Positions 1-7,569 of a DNA stretch of 14,134 nt are shown here, in pieces. The translations under genes were made by a program, and so were the position numbers. Under the pieces are notes generated by a model. It saw only the letters and a list, made by a program, of their open reading frames with translations. It was not told the origin of the DNA and searched no databases. Origin of the DNA: an uncultured Bacteroidota bacterium (lineage in GTDB: Bacteria; Bacteroidota; Bacteroidia; Chitinophagales; Chitinophagaceae); contig CAINEG010000193.1 in the NCBI GenBank assembly GCA_903847655.1, positions 1 through 14,134 of the forward strand, written 5' to 3'. Positions within the stretch are counted from its first letter, which is position 1. The number at the start of each line of letters is the position of its first letter.

Positions 1-1225
1 CCAATTGTTCTTTCAATTCAGTACCAAAACCATCTGTATTGGTTATATTGCCACGACCTCCACCAAAAGTTAATGCATAACCACGTAAAAAATCGGTTTC
101 TTGTTTGTGTAAATTTCTAAAACGAGGCAGGTAGGCACTGGTCATAGAACGCCCGTCGGTAGTAGATTCCAACAGGCCATCAAAAGTTGCAGAAGCGCGT
201 GCTCGGTAATTATGAAAGGCCACATATTTCCCCAATACGCCATGGTCATTGCCTAGTCCATTGGGGAAACGACTAGAGGTAGAGTTCAATAAAATTAAAT
301 TACTATTCAAAGCTGCTGCATTTAGAAAAACAACTTTAGCAAAATAGTCATAGGTTTTTTTAGTGATGGCATCAATTACCCTTACACCAGTTACTTTTTC
401 TTTTTTATCATCATAAATAATTGAATGCACCACCGAATGAGGACGCAGGGTTAAATTATTTGTTTTTTGCGCCCAAGGAAGCGTGGATGAATTGCTACAA
501 AAATAACCGCCAAAAGGACAACCTCTTTGACATAAATTTCTATTCTGACATTGGCCTCTGCCCTGATCCAAATGTATTTGATTGGGCTTGGTCAAATGCG
601 CACAACGTGCATAAATCACATTTCTATCTTTGTAATTTTTTTCAATCACCCCTTTAAAATGATTTTCAATACAACTCATATCCAGTGCTGGTAAAAATTC
701 ACCATCAGGTAAATTGGCTAAGCCATCTTTATTCCCGGAAATACCCACAAATTTTTCTACATGACTGTACCAAGGAGCAAGATCGGCATAACGAATGGGC
801 CAATCCACAGCAAAGCCATCTCTTTTGGGTCCTTCAAAGTCAAACTTGCTCCAGCGTTGCGTTTGCCTAGCCCATAATAAAGATTTACCACCCACTTGAT
901 AGCCTCTGATCCAATCAAAGGGTTTTTCTTGTACATAAGGATGTTCATTGTCCTTCACTACAAAATGTGCTGCGTCTTCTCTAAAAACATAGGTCTTACT
1001 GGCAATGGGATTGGCTTCTTTGATTTTATTTGGTATTTCCCCTCTATGTTCAAATTCCCAAGGTTGCATATTGGTGGTAGGATAATCTTTTAAGTGCTCC
1101 ACATTGCGGCCTCTTTCGAGGACCAAGGTTTTAAAACCTTTTTCAGTAAATTCTTTCGCAGCCCAACCACCAGTCATGCCCGAACCTATTACTATTACAT
1201 CAAATTGATTCTTATTATCGCTCAT
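1..1225 (-). CDS. GMC-family FAD oxidoreductase (sugar/glycoside dehydrogenase large subunit), C-terminus cut by window edge
   Basis: The reading frame starts at an ATG (1223-1225) and stays open to the window edge, giving 408 residues; related proteins are about 550-570, so the C-terminus with the usual catalytic His region is missing. Seen: an N-terminal FAD-binding Rossmann motif VIGSGMTGG (GxGxxG at residues 14-19), an ExG-type segment LERGR, the stretch GYQVGGKSLLWAR, and a Cys-rich block (C226, C232, C236, C243; NLCQRGCPFGG) typical of the gluconate/glucoside dehydrogenase branch of GMC enzymes. Such enzymes oxidise sugars using FAD and pass electrons to a cytochrome or quinone. The gene is 23 bases downstream of its small-subunit partner, so the two probably form one complex exported through the partner's leader; this protein shows no signal peptide of its own. 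With DUF1080 and Gfo/Idh/MocA genes next door, C3 oxidation of a glycoside is the favoured role. Family assignment is firm; substrate is inferred. Confidence 0.9.
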   Translation of the reverse strand, partial: MSDNKNQFDVIVIGSGMTGGWAAKEFTEKGFKTLVLERGRNVEHLKDYPTTNMQPWEFEHRGEIPNKIKEANPIASKTYVFREDAAHFVVKDNEHPYVQEKPFDWIRGYQVGGKSLLWARQTQRWSKFDFEGPKRDGFAVDWPIRYADLAPWYSHVEKFVGISGNKDGLANLPDGEFLPALDMSCIENHFKGVIEKNYKDRNVIYARCAHLTKPNQIHLDQGRGQCQNRNLCQRGCPFGGYFCSNSSTLPWAQKTNNLTLRPHSVVHSIIYDDKKEKVTGVRVIDAITKKTYDYFAKVVFLNAAALNSNLILLNSTSSRFPNGLGNDHGVLGKYVAFHNYRARASATFDGLLESTTDGRSMTSAYLPRFRNLHKQETDFLRGYALTFGGGRGNITNTDGFGTELKEQL

Positions 1226-1248
1226 AAAATTAAATTAGTTAGTAAAAA

Positions 1249-1794
1249 TTAATTGAGATTTTGTTTCACTGGAACGCAGCCATGGAAGCGGCCTGGTACC
1301 ATTTCATACACATTCACTTTGGTTAAATAAAATTCGGAACTGGTATACGCTTGTATGGTTAATCTTTTCAAATTGGAATAAAAGAAATCTACCTCGGTTG
1401 GATTTTCTTTGCTTTGATTCAAAGATTTAATAAATGTTGACTTTTGTTCTTTGCTTGCTTCTGCAAAAGAATGACCTACTAATTTGGTACAGGCGGCGTC
1501 AAATTGATTGAGTCCAGTCACAAATTTATCTTGATCTTCTTTTTTGTAACAATCGTCAATCATGGTCAATGCAAATAAATGTGCTTCCATTTCTTTGGCG
1601 CCCGGTGTACTATTGGCCGGAATTAAAAAATCCACAATCTGCTCCAACAAAAGTTCTTGATCATCGGCAATGTGTAAATCTTTTAGAAAACGGGCTGCTT
1701 TTCCTTTAGGTCCTTGAATGCAAGCAGGCACCAAGGCAAAGCCTGCAGAGACATATAAAAATTGCTTGATTAATTTTCTTCTGGTCGTTAACAT
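1249..1794 (-). CDS. Gluconate 2-dehydrogenase subunit 3 family protein (small subunit of the GMC dehydrogenase)
   Basis: 181 residues. The N-terminus has a twin-arginine-like start (TTRRKLIKQF, R5-R6), a hydrophobic stretch (residues 12-23) and a Cys at 25 in the context LVPAC, consistent with Tat export and possibly lipidation. The mature part contains the family signature: an acidic/hydrophobic helix followed by DFLIPANSTPGAKEMEAHLF, then an IDDCY segment. In known glucoside-3-dehydrogenase and gluconate-dehydrogenase complexes this small subunit carries the export signal and piggybacks the flavoprotein into the periplasm. It lies directly upstream of the GMC gene on the same strand and is presumably the first gene of that operon. 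The start is an ATG (1792-1794) chosen because it places the RR motif right at the N-terminus. I found no convincing -7 box upstream of it. Confidence 0.85.
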   Translation of the reverse strand: MLTTRRKLIKQFLYVSAGFALVPACIQGPKGKAARFLKDLHIADDQELLLEQIVDFLIPANSTPGAKEMEAHLFALTMIDDCYKKEDQDKFVTGLNQFDAACTKLVGHSFAEASKEQKSTFIKSLNQSKENPTEVDFFYSNLKRLTIQAYTSSEFYLTKVNVYEMVPGRFHGCVPVKQNLN

Positions 1795-1885
1795 GGAATA
1801 GGCATTTAGGTCTATAAATTAATGTTTTGAAGTTACGTGAATTAGGCTTTCAATGTACTTCTAGCTAAAAAAAATACAGCAGTGG

Positions 1886-1893
1886 TATTTTTG
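1886..1893 (+). promoter_or_regulatory. Possible Bacteroidota -7 box in the divergent spacer
   Basis: TATTTTTG matches TAnnTTTG exactly and points toward the DUF1080 gene. It lies about 190 bases upstream of that start, and no TTG -33 element is found 17-23 bases before it, so it may be chance in AT-rich DNA. The rest of the 1795-2080 spacer holds no gene that I can support. Confidence 0.25.
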
Positions 1894-1901
1894 TGTTTTA
1901 T

Positions 1902-1922
1902 TTTAATTAACCATTTAATTAA
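1902..1922. repeat. Direct repeat of TTTAATTAA, candidate operator
   Basis: The 9-mer TTTAATTAA occurs at 1902-1910 and again at 1914-1922, a 12-base period close to one helical turn. Each copy contains the palindrome TTAATTAA. It sits in the spacer between the divergent GMC/subunit-3 and DUF1080/Gfo operons, immediately downstream of the possible -7 box, so a regulator-binding role is conceivable, but AT-rich composition could also explain it. Confidence 0.25.
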
Positions 1923-2080
1923 TTGATTTATATGGAATTGTATATGCCATAAATTAAAATGTTTGAACCTAGCTAGTGGATCAATTGCCCATAGAATTTT
2001 CAAATTAAAGCCTGCGTATGCGCTAGAATACATAATTTTAAAGGACCTAAAACTAGGGGATTCAAAAGTTAAAATCATCA

Positions 2081-2788
2081 ATGATGCGCCCATTAAAATT
2101 TACTATTCAATATTCTATTGCTTTGCTACTGACTTTGTTTTTTTGCAGCACTAGCTTGAACGCTCAAACAAAAAAAGATGTAGGTGTTTGGAAACAACTT
2201 TTTAATGGTAAAGATTTAACAGGATGGAAGCATGCAGGTGGCGGATCAAGATTTGTGGAAGATGGTTTGTTAGCCAGTAAAGGAGGCATGGGTATCTTGT
2301 ATTGGACTGGAGGAAAACTAGGCAATTGTGTTATAAAAGTGGTTTATAAAATGCAAAAGTTTAATAGCAATGCAGGTGTATTTATAAGAGTGCCTATTGA
2401 ACCTAAGGAAGAATGGATGCCAGTTTATTATGGTTATGAAGTGCAAATAGACAATCATCCCGAAACTTCCAATGAAGATGAATACCATATTTCTGGAACT
2501 TTATATTCTTTCACCAAGCCTTTGGCAAAGCCCGGAAAACCAGGACCAGACTGGAATACACTAGAAATAACTTTAGATGGCCCACGTACCATTGTATTTT
2601 TAAATGGAGAAAAAGTAACCGATTATACCGAGGGAGATCCAACGCCAAAAAGACAATTTGATTTTGAACCTTATCCTGGTATTCGTCCCAATGAGGGTTA
2701 TCTAGGTTTGCAAAATCATGGAGACGAAGATGTAGTGTATTTTAAAGAAGTAGCCGTAAAGCCCCTTTTAAAAAAAGCAAGTAAATAA
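2081..2788 (+). CDS. Exported DUF1080 (3-keto-disaccharide hydrolase family) protein
   Basis: 235 residues. Residues 1-29 form a Sec signal peptide (basic start, hydrophobic core IALLLTLFF, likely cleavage after SLNA). The remainder is one DUF1080/PF06439 domain, recognisable from its opening KQLFNGKDLTGWKHAGGG, the central YYGYEVQIDNHPET segment and the closing GYLGLQNHGDEDVVYFKEVAVKP, all typical of this concanavalin-like beta-sandwich. Family members act on 3-keto-glycosides, cleaving the glycosidic bond after C3 oxidation. The gene is 22 bases upstream of the Gfo/Idh/MocA gene, which suggests one transcript. ATGs at 2081 and 2084 are both possible; either leaves an intact signal peptide. 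Whether this copy hydrolyses 3-keto-glycosides or another substrate cannot be told from sequence. Confidence 0.88.
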   Translation: MMRPLKFTIQYSIALLLTLFFCSTSLNAQTKKDVGVWKQLFNGKDLTGWKHAGGGSRFVEDGLLASKGGMGILYWTGGKLGNCVIKVVYKMQKFNSNAGVFIRVPIEPKEEWMPVYYGYEVQIDNHPETSNEDEYHISGTLYSFTKPLAKPGKPGPDWNTLEITLDGPRTIVFLNGEKVTDYTEGDPTPKRQFDFEPYPGIRPNEGYLGLQNHGDEDVVYFKEVAVKPLLKKASK

Positions 2789-2810
2789 ACTATTTATAAT
2801 TTATACGATC

Positions 2811-4313
2811 ATGAAAAAAAATAAATTAGGGCGCGCCGATTTCATTAAAAAAGCCGCCATGGCCACTGCAGGTTTTTACATTGTACCCAGAAATGTATTA
2901 GGCGGTGTAGGTTATGTGGCTCCTAGCGATAAATTAAATATTGCTGCCATAGGTTGTGGTGGCGAAGGTGACAATGATATTCAACATTTAGCCAATACCC
3001 CCAATAAAAATACCAATATTGCTTTTTTATGTGATGTAGATGAAAGGCCAGCTGCATCTAAAAGAAAACAATTTCCGAAAGCAAAGTTTTACCACGACTG
3101 GAGAGAAATGTTTGATAAAGAAAGTAAAAACTTTGATGCAGTTACCGTAGCCATCCCCGATCACAATCACGCACTGGTGGGTTTAAGTGCGATGCAGTTA
3201 AAAAAACATTTGTATTTGCAGAAGCCTTTAACACATGATATTTATGAAGCAAGAATATTAACGCAAGCTGCAGAAAAATACAAGGTAGTCACTCAAATGG
3301 GCGACCAGGGCGCTTCTTGCGATGGTATGCGTACCATGCGCGAATGGTTTGAGGCAGGATTGATTGGTGATATTGAAAAAGTATATTGCTGGACCGACCG
3401 ACCTGTTTGGCCTCAAGGAATCTCTTGGCCAAAAACAACACCTCCCATTCCTAAAGAATTAAACTGGGACCTATGGTTGGGCACGGCGCAAAAAACAAAT
3501 TACATTGATAACTTGGTTCCATTCAATTGGAGAGGTTGGTGGGAATTCGGTACAGGTGCTTTAGGCGATATGGGTTGTCATATTATTGGACCACCCTTTA
3601 AATTATTGGAATTGGGTTATCCAACAGAAATTTCTGGAAGTGCGAGTACCGTGTATAGTGGAATTTTTAAAGAAGGCGTGTATCCTGAAAGTGGACCAGT
3701 ATCCAGTTCTTTAAAATTTAAGTTCAAGCAAAAAAATGGCAAGGACTTAGATTTATTTTGGATGGATGGTGGCATTACACCAGAGCGTGTGAACGAATTA
3801 GATCCCGATTTAAATTTCAATGATGCCTTAGGTGATTGGCCTGGTGAAAATGATTTTGAAGGTGCTACTTTATTTATAGGTACTAAAGGAAAGGTGGCCT
3901 GTGGTTGGGGCGGTAGTCATCCAAGATTACTTCCACTTAGTTTAAATAAGGATATTAATATTCCTAAAAAATACGCAAGAGTCAAGGGCGATATGGATGG
4001 GCATTGGTGGCAGTGGGTAGATGCAAGTATAGCAGGCTATGGCAATATGGAAGTAGATTCTCCCTTTGTGGGTTATGCAGGACCCTTAACAGAAACTGTT
4101 TTACTAGGTAATTTATTATTGCGCAGTTTTAATCTTCGTGAAAAAATTAAAAAAGTAGATCCTGTGTATGGCAATATGGAAGGCTATAAATTTAGCGGAA
4201 GATACAAGGCCTTGAAATGGGATGGCGCCAATATGCGGGTGACTAATTTTGAGCCGGCCAATCAATTTATTAAAAGAGAATACCGCAAAGGTTGGGGCGA
4301 ATTAAAATTATAA
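2811..4313 (+). CDS. Gfo/Idh/MocA family oxidoreductase with N-terminal export-like leader
   Basis: 500 residues. The N-terminal leader (GRADFIKKAAMATAGFYIVP) resembles the Tat leaders of exported family members, but the usual RR pair is reduced to a single Arg (R8). A dinucleotide-binding domain follows: IAAIGCGGEG (G48-x-G50-x-x-G53), acidic CDVDE after strand 2, AIPDHNHA (114-121) and QKPL (137-140), the counterpart of the EKP motif whose Lys is catalytic in the family. The C-terminal half contains GALGDMGCHIIG, with the conserved His, and an oxidoreductase beta-sheet domain. Such enzymes often carry tightly bound NAD(H) and perform redox-neutral or transient 3-keto chemistry on sugars, which fits the upstream DUF1080 gene. 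The 3' end overlaps the convergent ROK gene by six bases. The exact substrate is unknown. Confidence 0.9.
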   Translation: MKKNKLGRADFIKKAAMATAGFYIVPRNVLGGVGYVAPSDKLNIAAIGCGGEGDNDIQHLANTPNKNTNIAFLCDVDERPAASKRKQFPKAKFYHDWREMFDKESKNFDAVTVAIPDHNHALVGLSAMQLKKHLYLQKPLTHDIYEARILTQAAEKYKVVTQMGDQGASCDGMRTMREWFEAGLIGDIEKVYCWTDRPVWPQGISWPKTTPPIPKELNWDLWLGTAQKTNYIDNLVPFNWRGWWEFGTGALGDMGCHIIGPPFKLLELGYPTEISGSASTVYSGIFKEGVYPESGPVSSSLKFKFKQKNGKDLDLFWMDGGITPERVNELDPDLNFNDALGDWPGENDFEGATLFIGTKGKVACGWGGSHPRLLPLSLNKDINIPKKYARVKGDMDGHWWQWVDASIAGYGNMEVDSPFVGYAGPLTETVLLGNLLLRSFNLREKIKKVDPVYGNMEGYKFSGRYKALKWDGANMRVTNFEPANQFIKREYRKGWGELKL

Positions 4314-5156
4314 TTGATCGTAGTATAAACCAGCAGCACCCAAGATGCCCGCATTGTCTAAATCAGACAATTCAATTTTTAAATTGGTAATGGAATGTCC
4401 ATAGGCAAAGGTTTGAATACGTGCCCACATATTTTTTTCAAAATAAGGATAAGCATGGCGCACCGATCCACCTAAGACAATATAGGAAGCATCAAAAGTA
4501 TACATGATTAGTTTAATGGCATTGCCCAAATGCGTGCCTAGTTCGCTATAGTATTGTTGGGCTAAGGCATCCCCTGCCTTGGCGCGTTCAAAAACTTCTT
4601 CTCCATTTAAATTGTACAAATGAGAAAAATATTGACCACTGGCATAATATTCATAGTTGTGGTCTAAGTAATCTACCATCCCAAATTCACCTACTCCACA
4701 ATTAGGCCCTGCAAATAAATGTTTATTGACAATGGCGCCAGCGCCCAATCCTGTGCCAATGGTGAGTCCTATCATTTCTGTTTTATCCTTGCCTTTGCCA
4801 AAATGAAATTCACCCAAGGCAAAACAATTGGCATCGTTGTTGACAAAAACTGGAATTTTATATTTGGCTTCTAAGATGGCTTTCAAGGGCACTTCTTTCC
4901 AAGAAGGAATATGTTGCACATCATACACAATACCCTTGGCTAAATCCACTACACTTGGCACACCTACACCAATGGCCACCACATCCTTATCTAGGAGTGC
5001 ATCAATCAATAAATAAAAATCTGCCAATACATCTTCGACGGTACCCGCACTTTTTATCTTTTTTGTTTCTATTTTTTTTATCGTACCCCCATACACTACT
5101 CCAGCGCGAATATTGGTTGCCCCTAAATCAATGCCGATAATTTTAGATTCGTTCAT
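4308..5156 (-). CDS. ROK family sugar kinase (glucokinase-like), zinc-less form
   Basis: 282 residues from ATG 5154-5156. A TTG nine bases upstream at 5165 would add three residues and abut the upstream stop; ATG is preferred. Seen: ATP phosphate-binding motif DLGATNIRAG (10-19), NNDANCFALGE (106-116) with the presumed catalytic base D108, LTIGTGLGAGAIV (131-143) and LGGSVRHAYPYF (228-239). The ROK zinc-binding signature is absent: the usual GEIGH reads GEFGM (156-160), and the CxCGxxGCxE loop is shortened to DHNYE just before YYASGQ. Zinc-free ROK kinases are familiar in Bacteroidota, so this is probably a working hexokinase acting on glucose or a related sugar. It lies downstream of a FucP-like transporter, suggesting uptake followed by phosphorylation. 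It ends convergently with the Gfo gene, overlapping by six bases. Confidence 0.87.
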   Translation of the reverse strand: MNESKIIGIDLGATNIRAGVVYGGTIKKIETKKIKSAGTVEDVLADFYLLIDALLDKDVVAIGVGVPSVVDLAKGIVYDVQHIPSWKEVPLKAILEAKYKIPVFVNNDANCFALGEFHFGKGKDKTEMIGLTIGTGLGAGAIVNKHLFAGPNCGVGEFGMVDYLDHNYEYYASGQYFSHLYNLNGEEVFERAKAGDALAQQYYSELGTHLGNAIKLIMYTFDASYIVLGGSVRHAYPYFEKNMWARIQTFAYGHSITNLKIELSDLDNAGILGAAGLYYDQL

Positions 5157-5165
5157 CTTATTCAA

Positions 5166-6428
5166 TTAAGCAGGATCAGTTGCTTTGTTTTTAAATAGAT
5201 TGATGGTTTTATTGTTAATGATGGGTTTGGCCCAAAATCCAATGGTCAAAATAAAACCAAGGGTTAAGAATAAAAAGCACATGGCGCCTTTTAATCCAAC
5301 TTGATCGCCCAGCCATCCAATAATCAATGGCACAATGGCACCTCCAATAATGCCTGTCACTAAAATGCCCGAAAAAGATCCATGGTGTTCAGTCACAGAA
5401 TTTAATGCTAAAGAAAAAATAATGGGGTACAATAAGGAGATGAAAAATCCCACCAGTGGAAAAGCAATAAAAGCAATGCTTGTAGAACCCAATAAAGCGG
5501 CGGCCAAGGCCAACATGGTTAAACCTGTGAATGCAATCAGCAGATGGCGGCTATCAAATATTTTAAGTAAAAGCAAGCCTAGCACTCCACCTGCAGTCAT
5601 TAATCCCCAAAAATAGGCAATGGTTTCTGCCCCTGCCTTTTGAGGATCTACCCCATGGTAGGTGGCTAAAAATTGAGAGATCCAATTGGCTACCCCTTGT
5701 TCAGAACCGATATAGCAAATGACTGCAATAAAATACAAAACCACTTGCTTGTTTTTAAATAAATTAAGATGTGTTTGTAGAGCACCCACTTTCTCGGATT
5801 GGTTTAATTCTACGGTAGGAAATTTTGAAAAAATAATCACTAGAATCATTAAAAGACAAATGATCACAAAGAAAAAGTAAAGGGAAATCCAAGGCAATTG
5901 GGGTGGTACTAATTTATACAAATAAGTAAGCATACCATTGGATTGATTGTCATGCCCCATGGCAAAAATCAATTTCGAATACACCAATGGACTCACAAAA
6001 GAAGCAAAGCCAAAAATTAATTGGGCAAATACGGAATAAAATGCAAAATTTTCTTCTCCTCCCGCAGTGCGTAACAAGGGATTAATCACTACTTGCAACA
6101 TAGCCATACCGCATCCAATTAAAAACAAAGAACCAACAGCAGATAAATAATTAGGAAATAGGGCTAATATAAGAGAACCAACAAAAGCAACAATAAAGGC
6201 TGCAATCATTACTTTTTTTTCTTTGTACTTTTCGATCAACATCCCAGAGGGAATGGACATCACCCCATAAGCGATAAAAAATGCAAAGGGCAATAAAGCC
6301 ACTAAGGTTAGGGTAAGGCTAAAATCTTTGATTAAATCTGGAATCAAAGGCCCCATCACATTGGTCAAAAATGAAATCACAAAAAAGGTCAACATAATGA
6401 GAAAAACGATGTAGGGACTTCTTTTCAT
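5166..6428 (-). CDS. Sugar MFS transporter, FucP-like
   Basis: 420 residues with about twelve hydrophobic segments. The N-terminal half contains FFIAYGVMSIPSGMLIEKYKEKK, the loop 2-3 signature of the FucP/GluP/NagP group of sugar:proton symporters, and GPLIPDLIKDFSLTLT in the first loop. The family imports fucose, glucose, galactose or N-acetylglucosamine across the inner membrane. The stop codon is nine bases from the ROK kinase ATG, so transporter and kinase are probably co-transcribed. Start is ATG 6426-6428. The spacer to the divergent glycosyltransferase (6429-6618) is AT-rich; the closest minus-strand match to a -7 box is TAAATTTA (6482-6489, 7 of 8), not convincing. Exact substrate is not readable from sequence; a hexose is inferred from the kinase partner. 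Confidence 0.88.
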   Translation of the reverse strand: MKRSPYIVFLIMLTFFVISFLTNVMGPLIPDLIKDFSLTLTLVALLPFAFFIAYGVMSIPSGMLIEKYKEKKVMIAAFIVAFVGSLILALFPNYLSAVGSLFLIGCGMAMLQVVINPLLRTAGGEENFAFYSVFAQLIFGFASFVSPLVYSKLIFAMGHDNQSNGMLTYLYKLVPPQLPWISLYFFFVIICLLMILVIIFSKFPTVELNQSEKVGALQTHLNLFKNKQVVLYFIAVICYIGSEQGVANWISQFLATYHGVDPQKAGAETIAYFWGLMTAGGVLGLLLLKIFDSRHLLIAFTGLTMLALAAALLGSTSIAFIAFPLVGFFISLLYPIIFSLALNSVTEHHGSFSGILVTGIIGGAIVPLIIGWLGDQVGLKGAMCFLFLTLGFILTIGFWAKPIINNKTINLFKNKATDPA

Positions 6429-6592
6429 TAGATAGAATTTTTAAAAAATGGTTGATTATATACGCAAGCGTCTGTCTGCTATAAATTTAGGATATATTTT
6501 TCATATATGGCAGCTAATAATCACCATGCAAGCCAATTTTTAGACCACCAATTTTAACTGATTTAAGTAAATCTTAAGCAAAAAATTTGATC

Positions 6593-6600
6593 TATTTTTG
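6593..6600 (+). promoter_or_regulatory. Bacteroidota -7 box for the glycosyltransferase gene
   Basis: TATTTTTG matches TAnnTTTG exactly, 18 bases upstream of the ATG at 6619. Its last three bases are the TTG that would be the alternative start at 6598, which argues that translation begins at the ATG instead. No clear -33 TTG lies at the expected distance. Confidence 0.5.
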
Positions 6601-6618
6601 TTCCTAGAATACTTGTCT

Positions 6619-7509
6619 ATGATAGCTACCTACCGAGAAAGAACCCTACCTGAAAATGCAAAATTTTCCATCTTAATCCCCAGTTGGAATAATTTGGACT
6701 ATTTAAAATTATGTGTCCATAGCATCAGAAAAAATTCTGCCTATACCCACCAAATTATTGTACATGTGAATGAAGGCAAGGATGGTACCCTAGCTTGGAT
6801 AGAAAACGAAGCAGACATAAATTACACCTATAGCACAGAAAATATAGGGGTTTGCTATGCGCTAAATTGTGCAAGAACCATTGTTAAAACAGATTATATC
6901 GTTTATGTCAATGATGATATGTATTTATGTCCAGATTGGGATAAATATTTATTAGAGGAGATAAAAAGTATTGGACATAATAAATTTTTCTTGTCTTCTA
7001 CCGTGATTGAACCGGTTGCTTCAAGCAATTGTGTGATCGTAAAAAATTATGGAACCAATTTTTCTAATTTCCAAGAAGCCGAATTATTAAACCAATTCAA
7101 GCAATTGGAATTTAAAGATTGGACCGGTGCCACTTGGCCGCCCAATATCCTACCCACCAAATTATGGGATGCAGTGGGCGGCTACAGTATTGAATTTTCA
7201 CCAGGCATGTATTCCGATCCTGATTTTTCCAATAAATTATGGAGGGCTGGGGTTAGGTATTTTAAAGGCATCAGTGCAAGCAGAGCCTACCATTTTGGAT
7301 CTAAATCGGTGAAAAGAGCAAAATTGAATAAAGGTTATTATCAGTTCATCAATAAATGGGGATACACTTCTAGCTTTTTAACCAAGCAAATTCTACATCG
7401 AGGGGAAAGCTTTAATGGCCCAATGAGTGAATTCATTATGTCTCCCTTAACAAGAATCAAACAATTGTTTAAACGTATGGGTTCCGCTTTGAAAAGATTA
7501 GAATTTTAA
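6619..7509 (+). CDS. Family 2 glycosyltransferase (GT-A fold)
   Basis: 296 residues from ATG 6619. A TTG start at 6598 is possible, but that codon lies inside a -7 promoter box. Seen: the GT2 nucleotide-sugar entry motif FSILIPSWNNLDYLKLCVHSI near the N-terminus, the mid-domain segment ENIGVCYALNCA, the metal-binding acidic motif VYVNDDMYL (DxD-like) and a later segment MYSDPDFSNKLWRAGV with HFGSKS, as in many GT2 enzymes adding sugars to surface polysaccharide or lipid carriers. No signal peptide or membrane segment is evident; the basic C-terminus (LTRIKQLFKRMGSALKRL) could be a peripheral amphipathic helix. It stands alone, divergent from the MFS gene and 60 bases before trmB, so its acceptor and donor cannot be named. 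Confidence 0.85.
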   Translation: MIATYRERTLPENAKFSILIPSWNNLDYLKLCVHSIRKNSAYTHQIIVHVNEGKDGTLAWIENEADINYTYSTENIGVCYALNCARTIVKTDYIVYVNDDMYLCPDWDKYLLEEIKSIGHNKFFLSSTVIEPVASSNCVIVKNYGTNFSNFQEAELLNQFKQLEFKDWTGATWPPNILPTKLWDAVGGYSIEFSPGMYSDPDFSNKLWRAGVRYFKGISASRAYHFGSKSVKRAKLNKGYYQFINKWGYTSSFLTKQILHRGESFNGPMSEFIMSPLTRIKQLFKRMGSALKRLEF

Positions 7510-7557
7510 TTCATCTACCATCGCTTTTTCAACCCCTAATTATAACGCAAAGCAGTT

Positions 7558-7565
7558 TATATTTG
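7558..7565 (+). promoter_or_regulatory. -7 box abutting the trmB start codon
   Basis: TATATTTG matches TAnnTTTG exactly and ends only four bases before the trmB ATG at 7570. With transcription normally beginning a few bases after this box, the transcript would start at or next to the ATG, leaving no leader and no ribosome binding site. A -33 element is weak (TTTC near 7527-7530). Confidence 0.5.
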
Positions 7566-7569
7566 CAGT

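Noticed and set aside
421..1093. Three plus-strand ORFs of 61-78 codons (421-657, 685-870, 896-1093)
   Set aside because: They lie antisense to the GMC oxidoreductase frame, which is continuous and carries clear family motifs; their translations show no recognisable domain.
1842..2154. ORFs in the divergent spacer (1842-2093 minus, 1963-2154 plus)
   Set aside because: Low-complexity AT-driven translations with no family resemblance, overlapping each other and the DUF1080 start; best seen as chance open frames.
5157..5165. TTG start for the ROK kinase at 5165
   Set aside because: It adds three residues only and abuts the upstream stop; the ATG at 5156 gives the normal ROK N-terminus.
6598..6618. 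TTG start for the glycosyltransferase at 6598
   Set aside because: The codon is part of a -7 promoter box, so it would probably not be transcribed from that promoter; ATG 6619 is preferred.
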